DNA of 64,000 nucleotides from Shinisaurus crocodilurus (lineage: Eukaryota > Chordata > Lepidosauria > Squamata > Shinisauridae). A program made the translations under genes and the position numbers. The notes under the pieces were generated by a model. That model saw nothing but the letters and a program-made list of their open reading frames with translations. It searched no databases and had not been told where the DNA came from. Where the stretch lies: positions 215,429,350-215,493,349 of the forward strand of contig CM037877.1 in the NCBI GenBank assembly GCA_021292165.1, read 5' to 3'. This document shows positions 1 through 10,031 of the stretch, one piece after another (the first letter of the stretch is position 1; every line of letters starts with the position of its first letter).

Positions 1-62
1 CAACACGAAACTTTCTGCATGCACTTCAACAGAGCATGGGTGCAGGAGCTAGGGTGGTCAAT

Positions 63-175
63 GGACATTTATTTTCTTATTTAAGATATTTATAAGCCAC
101 CGTTTAGGGTAAACCCTCTGAAAGTAGCATACAGCCATAAAACAATAATGAGAGCAATGATAATTAACATTTAAG
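63..175. repeat. Decayed LINE/SINE 3'-end-like repeat (copy 1 of 2)
   Basis: This AT-rich segment matches 20727-20870: both run from a TTTATT-rich start through 'gtaaaccctc'/'gtgaaccctc', a 'gaaggcagtgtacag'-like block and a run of 'aaacaatga' units. Position and composition resemble the antisense 3' end of an L2/CR1-type element. No coding part is attached. The family is not identified. Confidence 0.4.
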
Positions 176-464
176 ACCAGATAGCACCAGATACAGAATG
201 GCCCCAGTAGAATCCTAGCTCAAGTATAGGCCAAGAAGGCCCTTTTTCTCATGCCCACCAACCTAATTGCTTACAGGCAATTAAGAGTAGACAAGCAGTT
301 GCTCTCCCGGGCAATTACAAAGTAGGGCCTCCAATGCTGATCTCAGAGTACAGGCAGTTTGTTATGGGTGAAGGCAGTCATTTAAATAATCTGGACCCAA
401 ACCATTTAAGGCTTTTAAAGGCCAATACCAGCACTTTGAATTTTGCCTGGACCTCCATGGTAAC

Positions 465-610
465 CAGGGCTTTTTTTCTGGTGGAACTCACCGGAACTGA
501 GTTCCAGCACCTTTTCTTCTATTAATTGCATTACAATTTAATCGCCATCTACTCCCGAGGAAATGTAATCCAAGAGTTCCAGTACCCTTTTCTCCAGAAA
601 AAAAGCACTG
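465..610. mobile_element. Short hAT-type MITE, TIR CAGGGCTTTTTTTCTGG
   Basis: A 146-bp element with terminal inverted repeats starting CAGGGCTTTTTTTCTGG (the right end reads CCAGAAAAAAAGCACTG). It is flanked by the perfect 8-bp duplication ATGGTAAC at 457-464 and 611-618. An 8-bp TSD with CAGGG-type termini is the hallmark of the hAT superfamily. It has no coding capacity, so it is a non-autonomous internal-deletion form. The 844-bp element at 8887-9730 has the same termini. Confidence 0.85.
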
Positions 611-1462
611 ATGGTAACCAATGCAAGTGGATGTCACATCATCCAGCCACCTGGCACCTACCAGTTCTCGTGCAACCGAACACCAGTTAAAGTTTTCAAG
701 CTGTCTTTTAAAGGATGACCCACATGAAGCACATTACAGTAGTCCAGCCTGCATGTCTCTAGGACATGGATAACTGAAGCATGGTCTGCCTCCCTCCAGA
801 TAGGATAGCAAAGTAAAAGAGGTCAGAGACGTGTTGATTAGCAGAGAAGGGATAACATGAATCCAGTCACCTTCCATATATTTACCTGAACAGCATATTA
901 GTGGTATCCAGCCTTGCTACGTATGCATAGATTGCTTGATTAGGCTGGGTACTGTGCATGCAGCACCAGTTTGCATGTTGAATCCCCTTTCCACTTAGGG
1001 TTACATCAGGTAACAACCTACTTACATCCTGTAAGGATTTGAGTGAGATTAGAACCACATTTAGAACCACTACTAAAGATCTTTAGTAGTGATTACTGAA
1101 AATGTAATTGGAACTTTTATGTTTTCAAAAGTGTATTGTAAGTAACACCAATAATGAATAGTTATTGAAACTTTTACTCAAATACAAATCACAATTCCAC
1201 TTAGGACACCACTCATGCCATTTTAAAATATTATTGTAGCTTCATCAACTTTTTCAACCATCCTGAAAATGTAATGCACCTGATGATATGTGCAAACTGA
1301 CCATCAGAAGCAAAACAAAGTTGTTGAGTTCATGTATAACAACATGGAAAGCTAAAGTATGAACACATAATGATATTATGCTTGTATGTCACGCATAAAG
1401 CAGTGTAGATGGAAATGGGGCAGAGTGAATATCACACTCTCAGATTCTGGACTTGAACAGAT
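611..1462. other. No recognisable gene or repeat
   Basis: AT-rich sequence without an ORF of interest or a repeat family I recognise. A perfect 24-bp palindrome (12-bp arms, cactactaaaga and its complement) lies at 1068-1091. Confidence 0.4.
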
Positions 1463-1463
1463 T

Positions 1464-1691
1464 ATGTAGTGGTGTAGTGGTTAGCGTGTTGGACTGGGAT
1501 TCAGGAGATCCAGGTTCTAGTCCCTACTCAGCCACGAAGCTCACTGGGTAACTTTGCACCAGTCACTGACTCTCAGCCTAACCTAAGAGGGTTGTTGTGA
1601 GGATGAAATGGAGAGGAGGAAGATTATATGTAAGCTGCTTGGGTTCCTTGCAGGGAAAAAAGGCTGGATATAAATATAATAAATAAATACA
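1464..1691 (+). mobile_element. tRNA-derived SINE with MIR/CORE-type centre
   Basis: The head carries pol III promoter remnants: an A box around 'agtggttagcgtgttgg' and a B box 'ggttctagtcc'. A central part follows (ctcactgggtaactttg...cagtcactgactctcagcc, then gggttgttgtgaggat) that resembles the vertebrate MIR CORE. The tail reads 'aaaaggctggatataaat' and ends in (AAAT)n, as in L2-type 3' ends. Other copies lie at 2284-2520 (+), 3011-3248 (-) and 57164-57870 (-). Confidence 0.8.
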
Positions 1692-2283
1692 TAACCTGTT
1701 TATGACAGGCATGCTGGGAAAATGGTGAACATCCTAGTAAGATTTTGGCACATTGTCTTAAACAGAAAAAGCATCAAAGTGTTATTTCTGCTATTAAAGA
1801 TGAGAGCGATATGATATACACTTCCCCTAAAGATATAAATTCACAATTTTTAAAATTTTATTCCGATTTGTATAGTACGGGTAAAGAAATATCAGAGCAT
1901 GATATGGACGTTTTCTTTTCTCAGCTTAAACTTCCAAGGTTAGGTTCCTCACAACAACAGTTCCTTATGGCTCCCCTGTATATTGAGGAAATAATGAAAA
2001 TAATTTTGAATATGAATGTTGGGAAAGCACCTGGCCCAGATGGGTTTCCAATTGAGTGGTACAAAACATTTTCTAGCCTTTTGGTCCCAAAGTTTCATCA
2101 CCTTTATAATTATATTTTTGAATCTGGTTCTCTTTCAGCATCATTAAATGACACTTATATCACTGTGATTCCTAATCCTGGAAAAGACCATACATATTGC
2201 ACTATCAACCTATTTCATTAATTAATGTTGACATTAAAATATTAACAGCAATTTTGGCTGATAGATTGCAACAAGTTATTAGA

Positions 2284-2520
2284 GCCAATGTGGCGTAGTG
2301 GTGAGAGTGTTAGACTGGGACTCAGGAGATCCGGGTTCTAGTCCCCGCTCGGCCATGAAACTCACTGGGTGACTTTGGGCCAGTCACTGACTCTCAGCCT
2401 AACCTACCTCACAGGGTTGTTGTGAGGATAACATGGAGAGGAGGAGGACTATGTAAGCTGCCTTGAGTTCCTTGCAGGAAAAAAGGCGAGGTATAAATAT
2501 AATAAATAAATAAATAAAAA
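2284..2520 (+). mobile_element. tRNA-derived SINE (MIR/CORE type) inside L1
   Basis: Full-length copy of the same family as 1464-1691: a pol III head (agtggtgagagtgttagac, B box gggttctagtcc), the CORE-like centre, the tail 'aaaaggcgaggtataaat' and (AAAT)n. It splits the L1 reading frame between the RT entry block and the catalytic core, so it is younger than the L1. Confidence 0.85.
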
Positions 2521-3010
2521 CACTTGTTCGATCCGTTCAGGTGAGATTCATTTGAGATCGACAGGGAGCCGATAATCTTAGATTAGTTGATCTGATTGCT
2601 TTAAATACAAATAGAACAGACTCGGCTGCTATAATTTCTTTGGATGCTGAAAAGGCCTTTGACAAAATTATTTGGAAATTTATTTTTGCTACGTTGAGAA
2701 ACTTTGGCTTTCCCATGGAATTTTTAAATTGGGTTAAAATTCTATATTCAACCCCAAGAGCGAGAGTTAAGACCAATGGGTTTTTCTCAGACTATTTTAT
2801 ACTTGGGAGAGGAACTAGACAGGGATGTACGCTTTCTCCATTGATATTTGACTTATGTTTGGAACCACTGGCATGTGCTATCAGACAGAATAGTAGTATT
2901 CATGGATTTTCACATGATTGTTTAGAATTTAAAATCATTCTCTATGCTGATGATCTTTTATTGTTTATTTTGAGACTCCAGTCATGGGTTCCTGCTTTGA
3001 TGAAGGTGAT

Positions 3011-3248
3011 TTTATTTATTTATTTTATTTATTATATTTATACCCTGCCTTTTTTCCTGCAAGGAACCCAAGGTGGCTTACATAATCCTCCTCCTCCTCT
3101 CCATTTTATCCTCACAACAACCCTGTGAGGTAGGTTAGGCTGAGAGTCAGTGACTGGCCCAAAGTCACCCAGTGAGTTTCATGCCAAGTGGGGACTAGAA
3201 CCTGGATTTCCCGAGTCCCAGTCCAACACTCTCACCACTACGCCACAC
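3011..3248 (-). mobile_element. tRNA-derived SINE (MIR/CORE type), reverse orientation, inside L1
   Basis: Reverse complement of the same SINE: it starts with the antisense (TTTA)n tail, passes through 'acaacaaccctgtgaggtag' and ends with the antisense tRNA-like head 'ccactacgccaca'. L1 coding resumes immediately after it (FGDLSGY...), so only a few codons are displaced. Confidence 0.85.
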
Positions 3249-3880
3249 TTTGGTGATCTGTCTGGCTATTTAATTTATTGGTCAAAATTGGAATTGATGC
3301 ATATTGGAGATAATATATCTCAGAATGTATTAACAGTGGCAATTTCGATGGTGCCCAGATTTATTACTTACTTGGAAATACTTACTAGACATATCCCAAA
3401 TGAATAAACTTAATTTAAGTTGATTAATGAGATTTCACGGGATATAGACAGAGGGGCATCTCTTAAGTTGAGTTTGCGGGGTAAGGTTAATACACTTAAG
3501 ATGAATATTATACCTAGGATTGTATAAATTTTACATGGGATTCTTCTATTTATACCTGACAATTATTTTCAAAAACTTAATGCTTTGTTTTACAAATTTT
3601 TCTGGGGTTCCTTGCCTCCACGAATCTCTTTCAAAAGATGCAACTTGCAACTAAAGAAGGTGGGTTTGGTTTTCTAGATCTTGCCTTATATAAAGGGGCT
3701 TATTTGTTGACTAGTTCTAAGTCGTGGTCTTTTCCACGTAGATTAGATTATCCACCTTGGTCAGTTTTGGAATCCTTATGTCTGGATCCTCTCTCCAAAT
3801 GGATGGCATTAGGGTCTCACTACACTAAAACAGATAGGGTTCCTCCTACAATCACGGCAGTTAGAGAGGTGTGGTGTATT

Positions 3881-4262
3881 TAGGCTTGTATAATCGAGCC
3901 TCGCCAGGCAGAACAAGGTCGAAATTGGCCCCGCTCATGCCCGGCGAGGCCTTACCTTTTCTTTGGGGCGGCTCGCCCTCTCCATGGAGAGCCGCCCGCG
4001 CAGTCCGTTCCGTCCCGTTGCGTCACTTCCGGGACCGGAAATGACACAACAGAACCCTGCGCAGGCGCGCTGGACCCCTGTGGCGCGTTCTGCACCTGCG
4101 CAGGGTCCCGTCGCATCATTTCTGGTCTCGGAAGTGACGGACGAGGCCGGAGAAGCCCGATCGAGCGGCACGGAGAACCTCTCCGCGCCGCTCAGAAGAT
4201 CGGGTCGGCGCCCCCGCGGAGAATCGGGTCGGGGGCACCACCCGGCCTTGGATGCATCGCTA
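3881..4262. mobile_element. GC-rich hAT-type MITE inserted in L1
   Basis: A 382-bp GC-rich insert flanked by the perfect 8-bp duplication GGTGTATT (3873-3880 and 4263-4270), with L1 sequence on both sides. The termini are loosely inverted (TAGGCTTGTAT against TAGCGATGCATCC read inward from the right end). It contains opposed 'cgttgcgtcacttccggg'-like blocks shared with the MITEs at 4321, 21084, 36251 and 57275. The ORFs in it on both strands are by-products of high GC content. Confidence 0.8.
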
Positions 4263-4320
4263 GGTGTATTATATCTCATCAATTACAGTTTGTCCCATTT
4301 TCTCATGCTAAACTGACTTG

Positions 4321-4786
4321 GGTGTTCATCCTACCTTGGGGGGTGCTCGCCTTTGCTTGCCTTTTCTCTGCGAGCACCCCCCCGAAGGCCCAAATCCCCA
4401 TGCCACTCAATCCACCTCGCTGGCAGTGTAGGGTCCCATCGTGTCACTTCCGGCTGCCAAGAAGTGATGGGACGGAACCCCACGCTACATTTTTAGCGCA
4501 AAAACCAGGGCAACCCAGTTTAAAACAGCAGTGAATAGCAAATAGTGGCCGTTTTAAGCTAGGTTGCCCTGGTTTTTGTGCTAAAAACATAGTGTGGGGT
4601 CCCGTCGCATCACTTCCTGGCAGCTGGAAATGATGCGATGGGACCCCGCGCTGCTGGCGCGACATGGAGTGGTGGGACGAGCGGCGGGCAGGTAAGGCGC
4701 CTGAGTCTCAGGGGGTCCGAGCAGGGCCGATTTCGACCTCACTTCAGCCCCCCAAGACTCATGGATATTCGTGGATACATCCCTAT
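4321..4786. mobile_element. GC-rich MITE of the AGGGATGTA family
   Basis: The right terminus reads TACATCCCTA (TAGGGATGTA inward); the left terminus (TGGGTGTTCATCC) is a decayed match. Inside are inverted blocks: GTCCCATCGTGTCACTTCC against GGAAATGATGCGATGGGAC, and a pair of 'accagggcaac'/'gttgccctggt' arms around 4504-4573. No clear TSD was found. Non-coding. Confidence 0.7.
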
Positions 4787-4958
4787 ATTTCATACAGGGA
4801 TGTTTACTGTAGGTGATCCATTTAAAATACTGTAAGAAAATTATATTTTTGTTGTTGTTCATTTTTTCCCTTCATTTTGTAATGGATTTTGTTTTGTTTT
4901 GGTGTAATTCACATTTTAAAAACTAATATTTTTAAATAAATAAATAAATACATACATA
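4787..4958 (+). repeat. Possible L1 3' end with (AAAT)n tail
   Basis: AT-rich sequence ending in AAATAAATAAATAAATA (4936-4958). It lies where the 3' end of the interrupted L1 would be expected, but no diagnostic L1 3'UTR motif confirms it. Confidence 0.35.
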
Positions 4959-6284
4959 AACTTGTGGCATGGAGGGGCATCATGTGTCTGCCACCAATAG
5001 AACCTGACTGGGTTACAGGAAGTCCCATTGTAACTGGGTCCCAAGCAAATCCATTTCATCACAGTTTTACAAATCCAGAAAAATACTGCAATTCATACAA
5101 CCAAGTTATGTAGTCCTTCTCTCTACAAATGGTGAGCATTTCTTAAAAGTCATGACAAGAAGTACTGATGGGGCTTGTCATACATACCTCTAACAGACAT
5201 ATTCTTTGGATGGCATACTCTTCTATGCAACCAGTAAGTTCACTGAAGTTACATAAGTATCAGCTATGCATTATAGGCAAACTCGAAATAACTTCTTTTT
5301 CAGTATTATATTTCGATTAGTTACTTTAATTCTAAAGATTGCTCTAACCTTGAAGCAGCTCTCTGGCTTTCCTGAGGAAGAAAAGCATGCTAGCCCATGT
5401 CCCAGAAGGATGGATTCTAATAGCCCCCAGAATAAAAACACCAATATGTTGTTCCTTTTACTGCTAAGCCATGCTGACATGGTGGGCAAGGGTCTTTCAT
5501 TAAGAATGGCCTATTGCATCTGAAACTGGAGCTCTTCCATATCAAAAAGCTGGGGGCCTGGTTCTTTTATGCTCCCTGCCCTCATGTTCCTTGAGAATCT
5601 GCCAGGAGACAATGACCTACATGTTACATAACCACAAAGTCAGTGGGTTTTCTAAAAAAAATAATAATAGAAAAAGTATAAGAAAGGGGAAAACTTTTCT
5701 CCTTCTTTCTACTGAAGCTGAACAGTACAGGGTATGGAGGCTCCACATGATATATAAATGAACTGGCAATCAGGCTCAAATGTATTAAATCCATGAGTTA
5801 TCACTGCAGTAAAAAGCCAGAGTAACACAATATTTTTCCTAGAGCAGGGGCTTTATATTAGCTCATCCAATATTTTTGCCACTTGAAAATGTCTATTGAA
5901 TATGTATATTAAAGATGAAATAAATGACATTTGGAATGTGCAGGCCATTTCCCCCTGACTGGATTTGCACTCCTTACAAAGCTGGTAGATTTGAAGCCTG
6001 CTTAATTCACACCTTACAACATTGTGTGCTTTGACAATTTGATATTTGGTACCTTCCATGTCTCTTAGGTACTTTATTGTCTCATGTATCAACATTTCAT
6101 AGTTTTACAGTTTAGAATTTCCCGCCTAGTAATTCACTCTTCAGCTCTTTGGTATTTCATTTCAATACTTCATCACTGCTTAGTGCTTTTATGTTGTCAC
6201 TTATCTTCTTTAGTCAATCAAAATAAAATGCCCCACTCCAATTACAGGGCATGCTGAAACACATGCTGACTGATTTAAGACAAA
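4959..6284. other. No recognisable gene or repeat
   Basis: Ordinary AT-rich intergenic sequence. The short ORFs show no domain, codon bias or homology that I can recognise. Confidence 0.4.
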
Positions 6285-6413
6285 GGGCAGTATCCAGTGG
6301 GGCACAACCGCTAATATAAAATATGTTATGCTAGCCAGCTAACACTATTGGTGTTGTGCTAGGGTAGCAACACAATTTACGTTAGTGGCTGCAGCCCGTT
6401 GGACACTGCTCAA
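6285..6413. mobile_element. Small MITE with inverted ends GGGCAGTATCCA
   Basis: About 130 bp whose ends are imperfect inverted repeats: GGGCAGTATCCAGTGGG on the left and, read inward from the right, GAGCAGTGTCCAACGGG. The superfamily is unknown and no TSD was established. Confidence 0.5.
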
Positions 6414-8009
6414 TGTTGGCAAAGACCAAACAATAAAATTTCCAGGATCATCATAACTTCAAAGTACCTGTGTAAATATTAGAGTAATTTTTGGAATCTG
6501 AAAATGATTTTCAATATCCAATGTAAATTTGTCAAGTGGAAAGTTCATTTCAGTCCAGGACCAATATTCTTTTTGGAGTAGAAACTCCTTTCTGATGGCT
6601 AGACTTGAACAAAAGAAATGTAATACACAAATGGATAGTATAGACTACTGCAGTAACACAGAGCTTGGGTCTTTTCTATCAGCTTCCAATATCCAAGGGT
6701 CTTACAGTGCAATTCTAAATGACTCGGAGGAGGTAGTGAAGTGGCAGAGCCTCCATAATTCCCAAAGCCACACTGGCTCATACTGGCCATATCATCAGGA
6801 GGTGGTGGGGTAGCTTTTCAGCATGGCGGGATCTATTTGTTGAAATTTTCCCCCATTGGCATTATGGCTAGTGTACCTAAGGGGCCTGATCCAGATCCCT
6901 CTTGGGGGAATGGAAGGGCTTCAGATCCAATGGATTCAATGCAACCTCCAATCATCCCTACCCCACTCCTGGAATTCCTCATTTGGGGGCCTACTGCAGC
7001 AGGGAACACCACTGGTGGTAGATTTATGCCGTCAGAGCTCTCTGAGGTTGTCTGGAGTGGATGTGACTACTCTGAAGGCCTCTGGAGTGGATGGGACACC
7101 TCTCCGACAGCAGAGGGCTGCTTCTGCTGCATCTTAAGTCCCTCAGACAGCTGTCCAAGGGTGTCAAGATTACTCTGATCATATATAAAACAAAAAAGAG
7201 TTCCAAACTCAGCCAGACCAAATACTAAATTACTGTTTAGGAATTGCTGGAAACAAATGGGCAATTTGGGAATCAAAACCCCATACCTCAGAGCCAATTA
7301 CTGTAGCTACATTAAAGATTGCTAGAAGAATGTATGCCAGGGCAATGGTAGGTCCAAAACATGGCCCCAAGAATACAAACCTGGGACCGTGTAAAAGAAT
7401 CATTACAATATTTTCTATGAAACCTCATAACATGGACTGAAAAGCAAATTATAAGGATTATATCTGTTTCCTCCAAACAGCTTCAGCTGCCAAAGAAAAA
7501 CAATTTCCAGCCTTTTTCTGTCCACAGTGGTGTACCTTGCTACCCTACTGGACGGTTTCTGTTTGTGAGCAACCACTATGCCATTCTGACAGATGGAGGA
7601 GAACATAAGCAAATAAGCTTACATGTACATGCATCAATTATGTTAAAGGTTTGATTCCCAGATGAGCGTATTAAAGCATCCTTCTGAGCTGAGTTTTACT
7701 AGTCCATAGCTAAGGGAATTTACTATTAGTAATCCTGTTTGGGACTAGATTAATGCAAAACAGAGAACCAGATTCTGTAAAACCTGTTATTTTGCAACAG
7801 GTGAAATCAAATGTAAGAAATCAAATACAAGTGGAGTGGATCTTTCTGCTTCTTCTGGCTTCTTAATACCACCCAGTCACTTCTGATTCCCCACAGTGTA
7901 AACAATAACATTGCAGCTATGCTCATTTGCCTTTACTCATGCGGAATCACTGGTATGAAGATATACATTCAAATTTTGTCTGGGCCTATCTAGAAAGTTT
8001 AGGCTCCAA
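6414..8009. other. No recognisable gene; overlapping short ORFs rejected
   Basis: Contains several mutually overlapping ORFs of about 110 codons or less (for example around 6837-7178) but no known domain and no supporting context. From about 6703 there is a 'cagtgcaattctaaa' start like that of several MITEs here, without a matching right end. Confidence 0.35.
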
Positions 8010-8085
8010 TCCCATATCCACGTACCTGCGAGTAAACCTCATTGAAATCAGTGGGATTTAATTCAGAGTAGACATTTAGAAGATT
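8010..8085. repeat. Fragment of palindromic 'gagtaaacctcattgaa' MITE
   Basis: Contains the pair 'gagtaaacctcattga' and 'tcagtgggatttaattcagagtagac', the inverted arms of a short dispersed element. Related pieces are at 31085-31190 and 38345-38440, the latter with 'ggattgcactg' at its end. Confidence 0.5.
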
Positions 8086-8886
8086 ATGCTGTCAGGCACA
8101 ACAGAGGAATTTTTTTTCCAAGGCTTGTGTCTGAAATCTTCAACAGCACAGCAGGTGTTTTCTGCCTGGGTTTACCTTGCATATTCAGCACTGATAAAGC
8201 TGTTAACAGATTCAAAACCAAAGTGCTGAAATGCAGATTTGCAAAACTAAGACGTTTGCATAGGATGGATAGCCTTGGCATGCAGACTTTGGCAAGCTTG
8301 GCTTAACCTGCTGAAGTCAATAATTATTATAGCATGACAATATTATTATGGGTTTGACTGATGCAATTTTATTATGCGTTTTTGCATGACAAAACCTTGA
8401 TGGGCTAAATAAAAGGAGCTAGGAAGTCCTTAAAGGCCTGTAATCTCACTCCAGCTTTCAGAATGTGACACTTCTGTAATTTTTGGGGGTGGAAACAAGA
8501 GACAACTAGACAGAGTTGCATTCTGAATTTGGGCGAGGTCAGACAGAAAGCTAAATTGGCTAAAAACTGGAGCAAACTTTGGTTGAAGTTACTACCTTTG
8601 GGAAAATTTGCAGTCCATTTTCTCCCTAAGTGTTCTGCTTGCATATTTGTAAAGAAACGTTACAAAGTCACCATTGTTAGAGAAATGAACATGGTGCATA
8701 TACAGAGAGCTCCTGCCTTTCACGTGTCAACAGGCCCAGGTATATAGAATGCATGGTAAAGCAAAAAGCCTAATTTTAAAAACAGGCAATTCACTGCCAC
8801 ACACGCACACACCTCTGGCCGCCTGCCTATCAGTTGTCCATACGGCACGCCCAGACTATGTCCCCCAAAGGAATGTCTGGTCTGTC
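8086..8886. other. No recognisable gene or repeat
   Basis: Nothing recognised apart from the left TSD (GGTCTGTC, 8879-8886) of the next element. Confidence 0.4.
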
Positions 8887-9730
8887 CAGGGCTTTTTTTC
8901 TCAGAGAAAAGGTGGTGGAACTCACCCCCCTCCCCTGGCCACGCCCCTACCCACCCCTAGGACCGCCCCCTAAAACCGCCCCTTTAGAGAACAGGGATGC
9001 AAGTAAAATTTGGGGGGGCTATAAAAGTAAATGTATGGAATTAAATAAAAAGCAATGCAGTAAAATGTGCAAAAAAATTGGAATACTTACCAAAAGTAAG
9101 CTCAGAGACGTTTCCTTTTCAAAAGGTGTTTATTTATAAGTTTTGCAGTTACACATATTAATCACAGTTTAGTAAAGTGAATACATGAAAAGAAAGGGGG
9201 GGATAACAGGGGACCAATTACACATTGCCTAAGCAAATATATTTGGGGGCCTTAGCGACCCAGTAAAATCAATGACATGTCTTAAAATATCTCCCTTTCA
9301 CTGGCTTACTAATCACTTCAAGCATCTTGATCCTCTTCTCTCCCGTCCACTACAAATTCGGACCCAAGTGAGTCACGAACAGCAAGATCTTTGTGTTTGC
9401 TTTTGTGTTTCTTAATTGACTTAATTACTAACTCTGAGTCTGAAGAAAACCCCCACTGTAGTTATGCTAATTGCTAAATACCTTGCTAAATTCCTAAGGG
9501 CAGGAATATTTGTTTTGTAATGCTGATGATTTGCAGCAACACAACATACATTCTTCAATCTACATTCCTAGTAGAAAGTTCACAATAATAGTTAATGGGG
9601 GATTACGAACTGCTGTTAACATCACAAGAATTTAATTATGCTGAGTGATAAAGCGAGCAGCGCTTTCTAATTGACTGAAAATAGGTGGCGGAACGCCGTT
9701 CCGGTGCGTTCCGCCAGAAAAAAAGCCCTG
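8887..9730. mobile_element. Non-autonomous hAT element, 844 bp
   Basis: The terminal inverted repeat CAGGGCTTTTTTTCT is present at both ends (the right end reads GCCAGAAAAAAAGCCCTG). It is flanked by the perfect TSD GGTCTGTC at 8879-8886 and 9731-9738. The right terminus continues inward with a GGCGGAACG-type block like the one in the 146-bp relative at 465-610. No transposase domain is visible inside, so it would need an hAT transposase supplied in trans. Confidence 0.88.
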
Positions 9731-9912
9731 GGTCTGTCCAAAGTAACCCTGAAGAAGAAGATACTTTGGAGAAGATACTTTGGAAGAGAACAATGCTTCT
9801 CTATTTCATGTAAGCAGAGGGCAAAGAGCAAATTCCTTTGCTAATGCAGAAGGGCTGTCTCCAAGCAGATAGAGAGACACAGAATGAGCTCTTAAAATCC
9901 ATAATAATAATG

Positions 9913-9930
9913 ACCCAGTCAGGCCAGAAC
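9913..9930. repeat. Left target-site duplication of the full-length LINE
   Basis: ACCCAGTCAGGCCAGAAC, identical to 15802-15819. The next base (A) also matches, so the true length is 18 or 19 bp. Confidence 0.95.
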
Positions 9931-10031
9931 AACAACAACAACAACTTTATTGTATCATAGCAATTTGCCATTATACACGATCAAAACTTAGTTAATAGAC
10001 CTTCAGAAATTAAATAATTTCCCGTATAACA

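Larger units (their letters stand above)
1703..4320 (+). pseudogene. L1 LINE ORF2 (reverse transcriptase) remnant, broken by insertions
   Basis: Pieces of one L1 ORF2 can be read in order on the plus strand. 1745-2218 holds the RT start (GKAPGPDGFPIEWY). 2521-2990 holds the catalytic core: LDAEKAFD with the first catalytic Asp, GTRQGCTLSPLIF, and the YADD box in ILYADDLLLF. 3249-3880 and 4271-4320 hold the downstream part (FGDLSGYLIYWSK and onward). A plus SINE (2284-2520), a minus SINE (3011-3248) and a hAT MITE (3881-4262) interrupt it. No endonuclease or ORF1 is seen upstream, so the copy is 5'-truncated, as is usual for L1. In-frame stops and frameshifts make it dead and old. The A-rich 3' end may be the (AAAT)n at 4936-4958. 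Confidence 0.88.

Noticed and set aside
3004..3257. GGTGAT as a TSD for the reverse SINE in L1
   Set aside because: Both copies appear to belong to the ancestral L1 coding text at slightly different codons; not a secure duplication.
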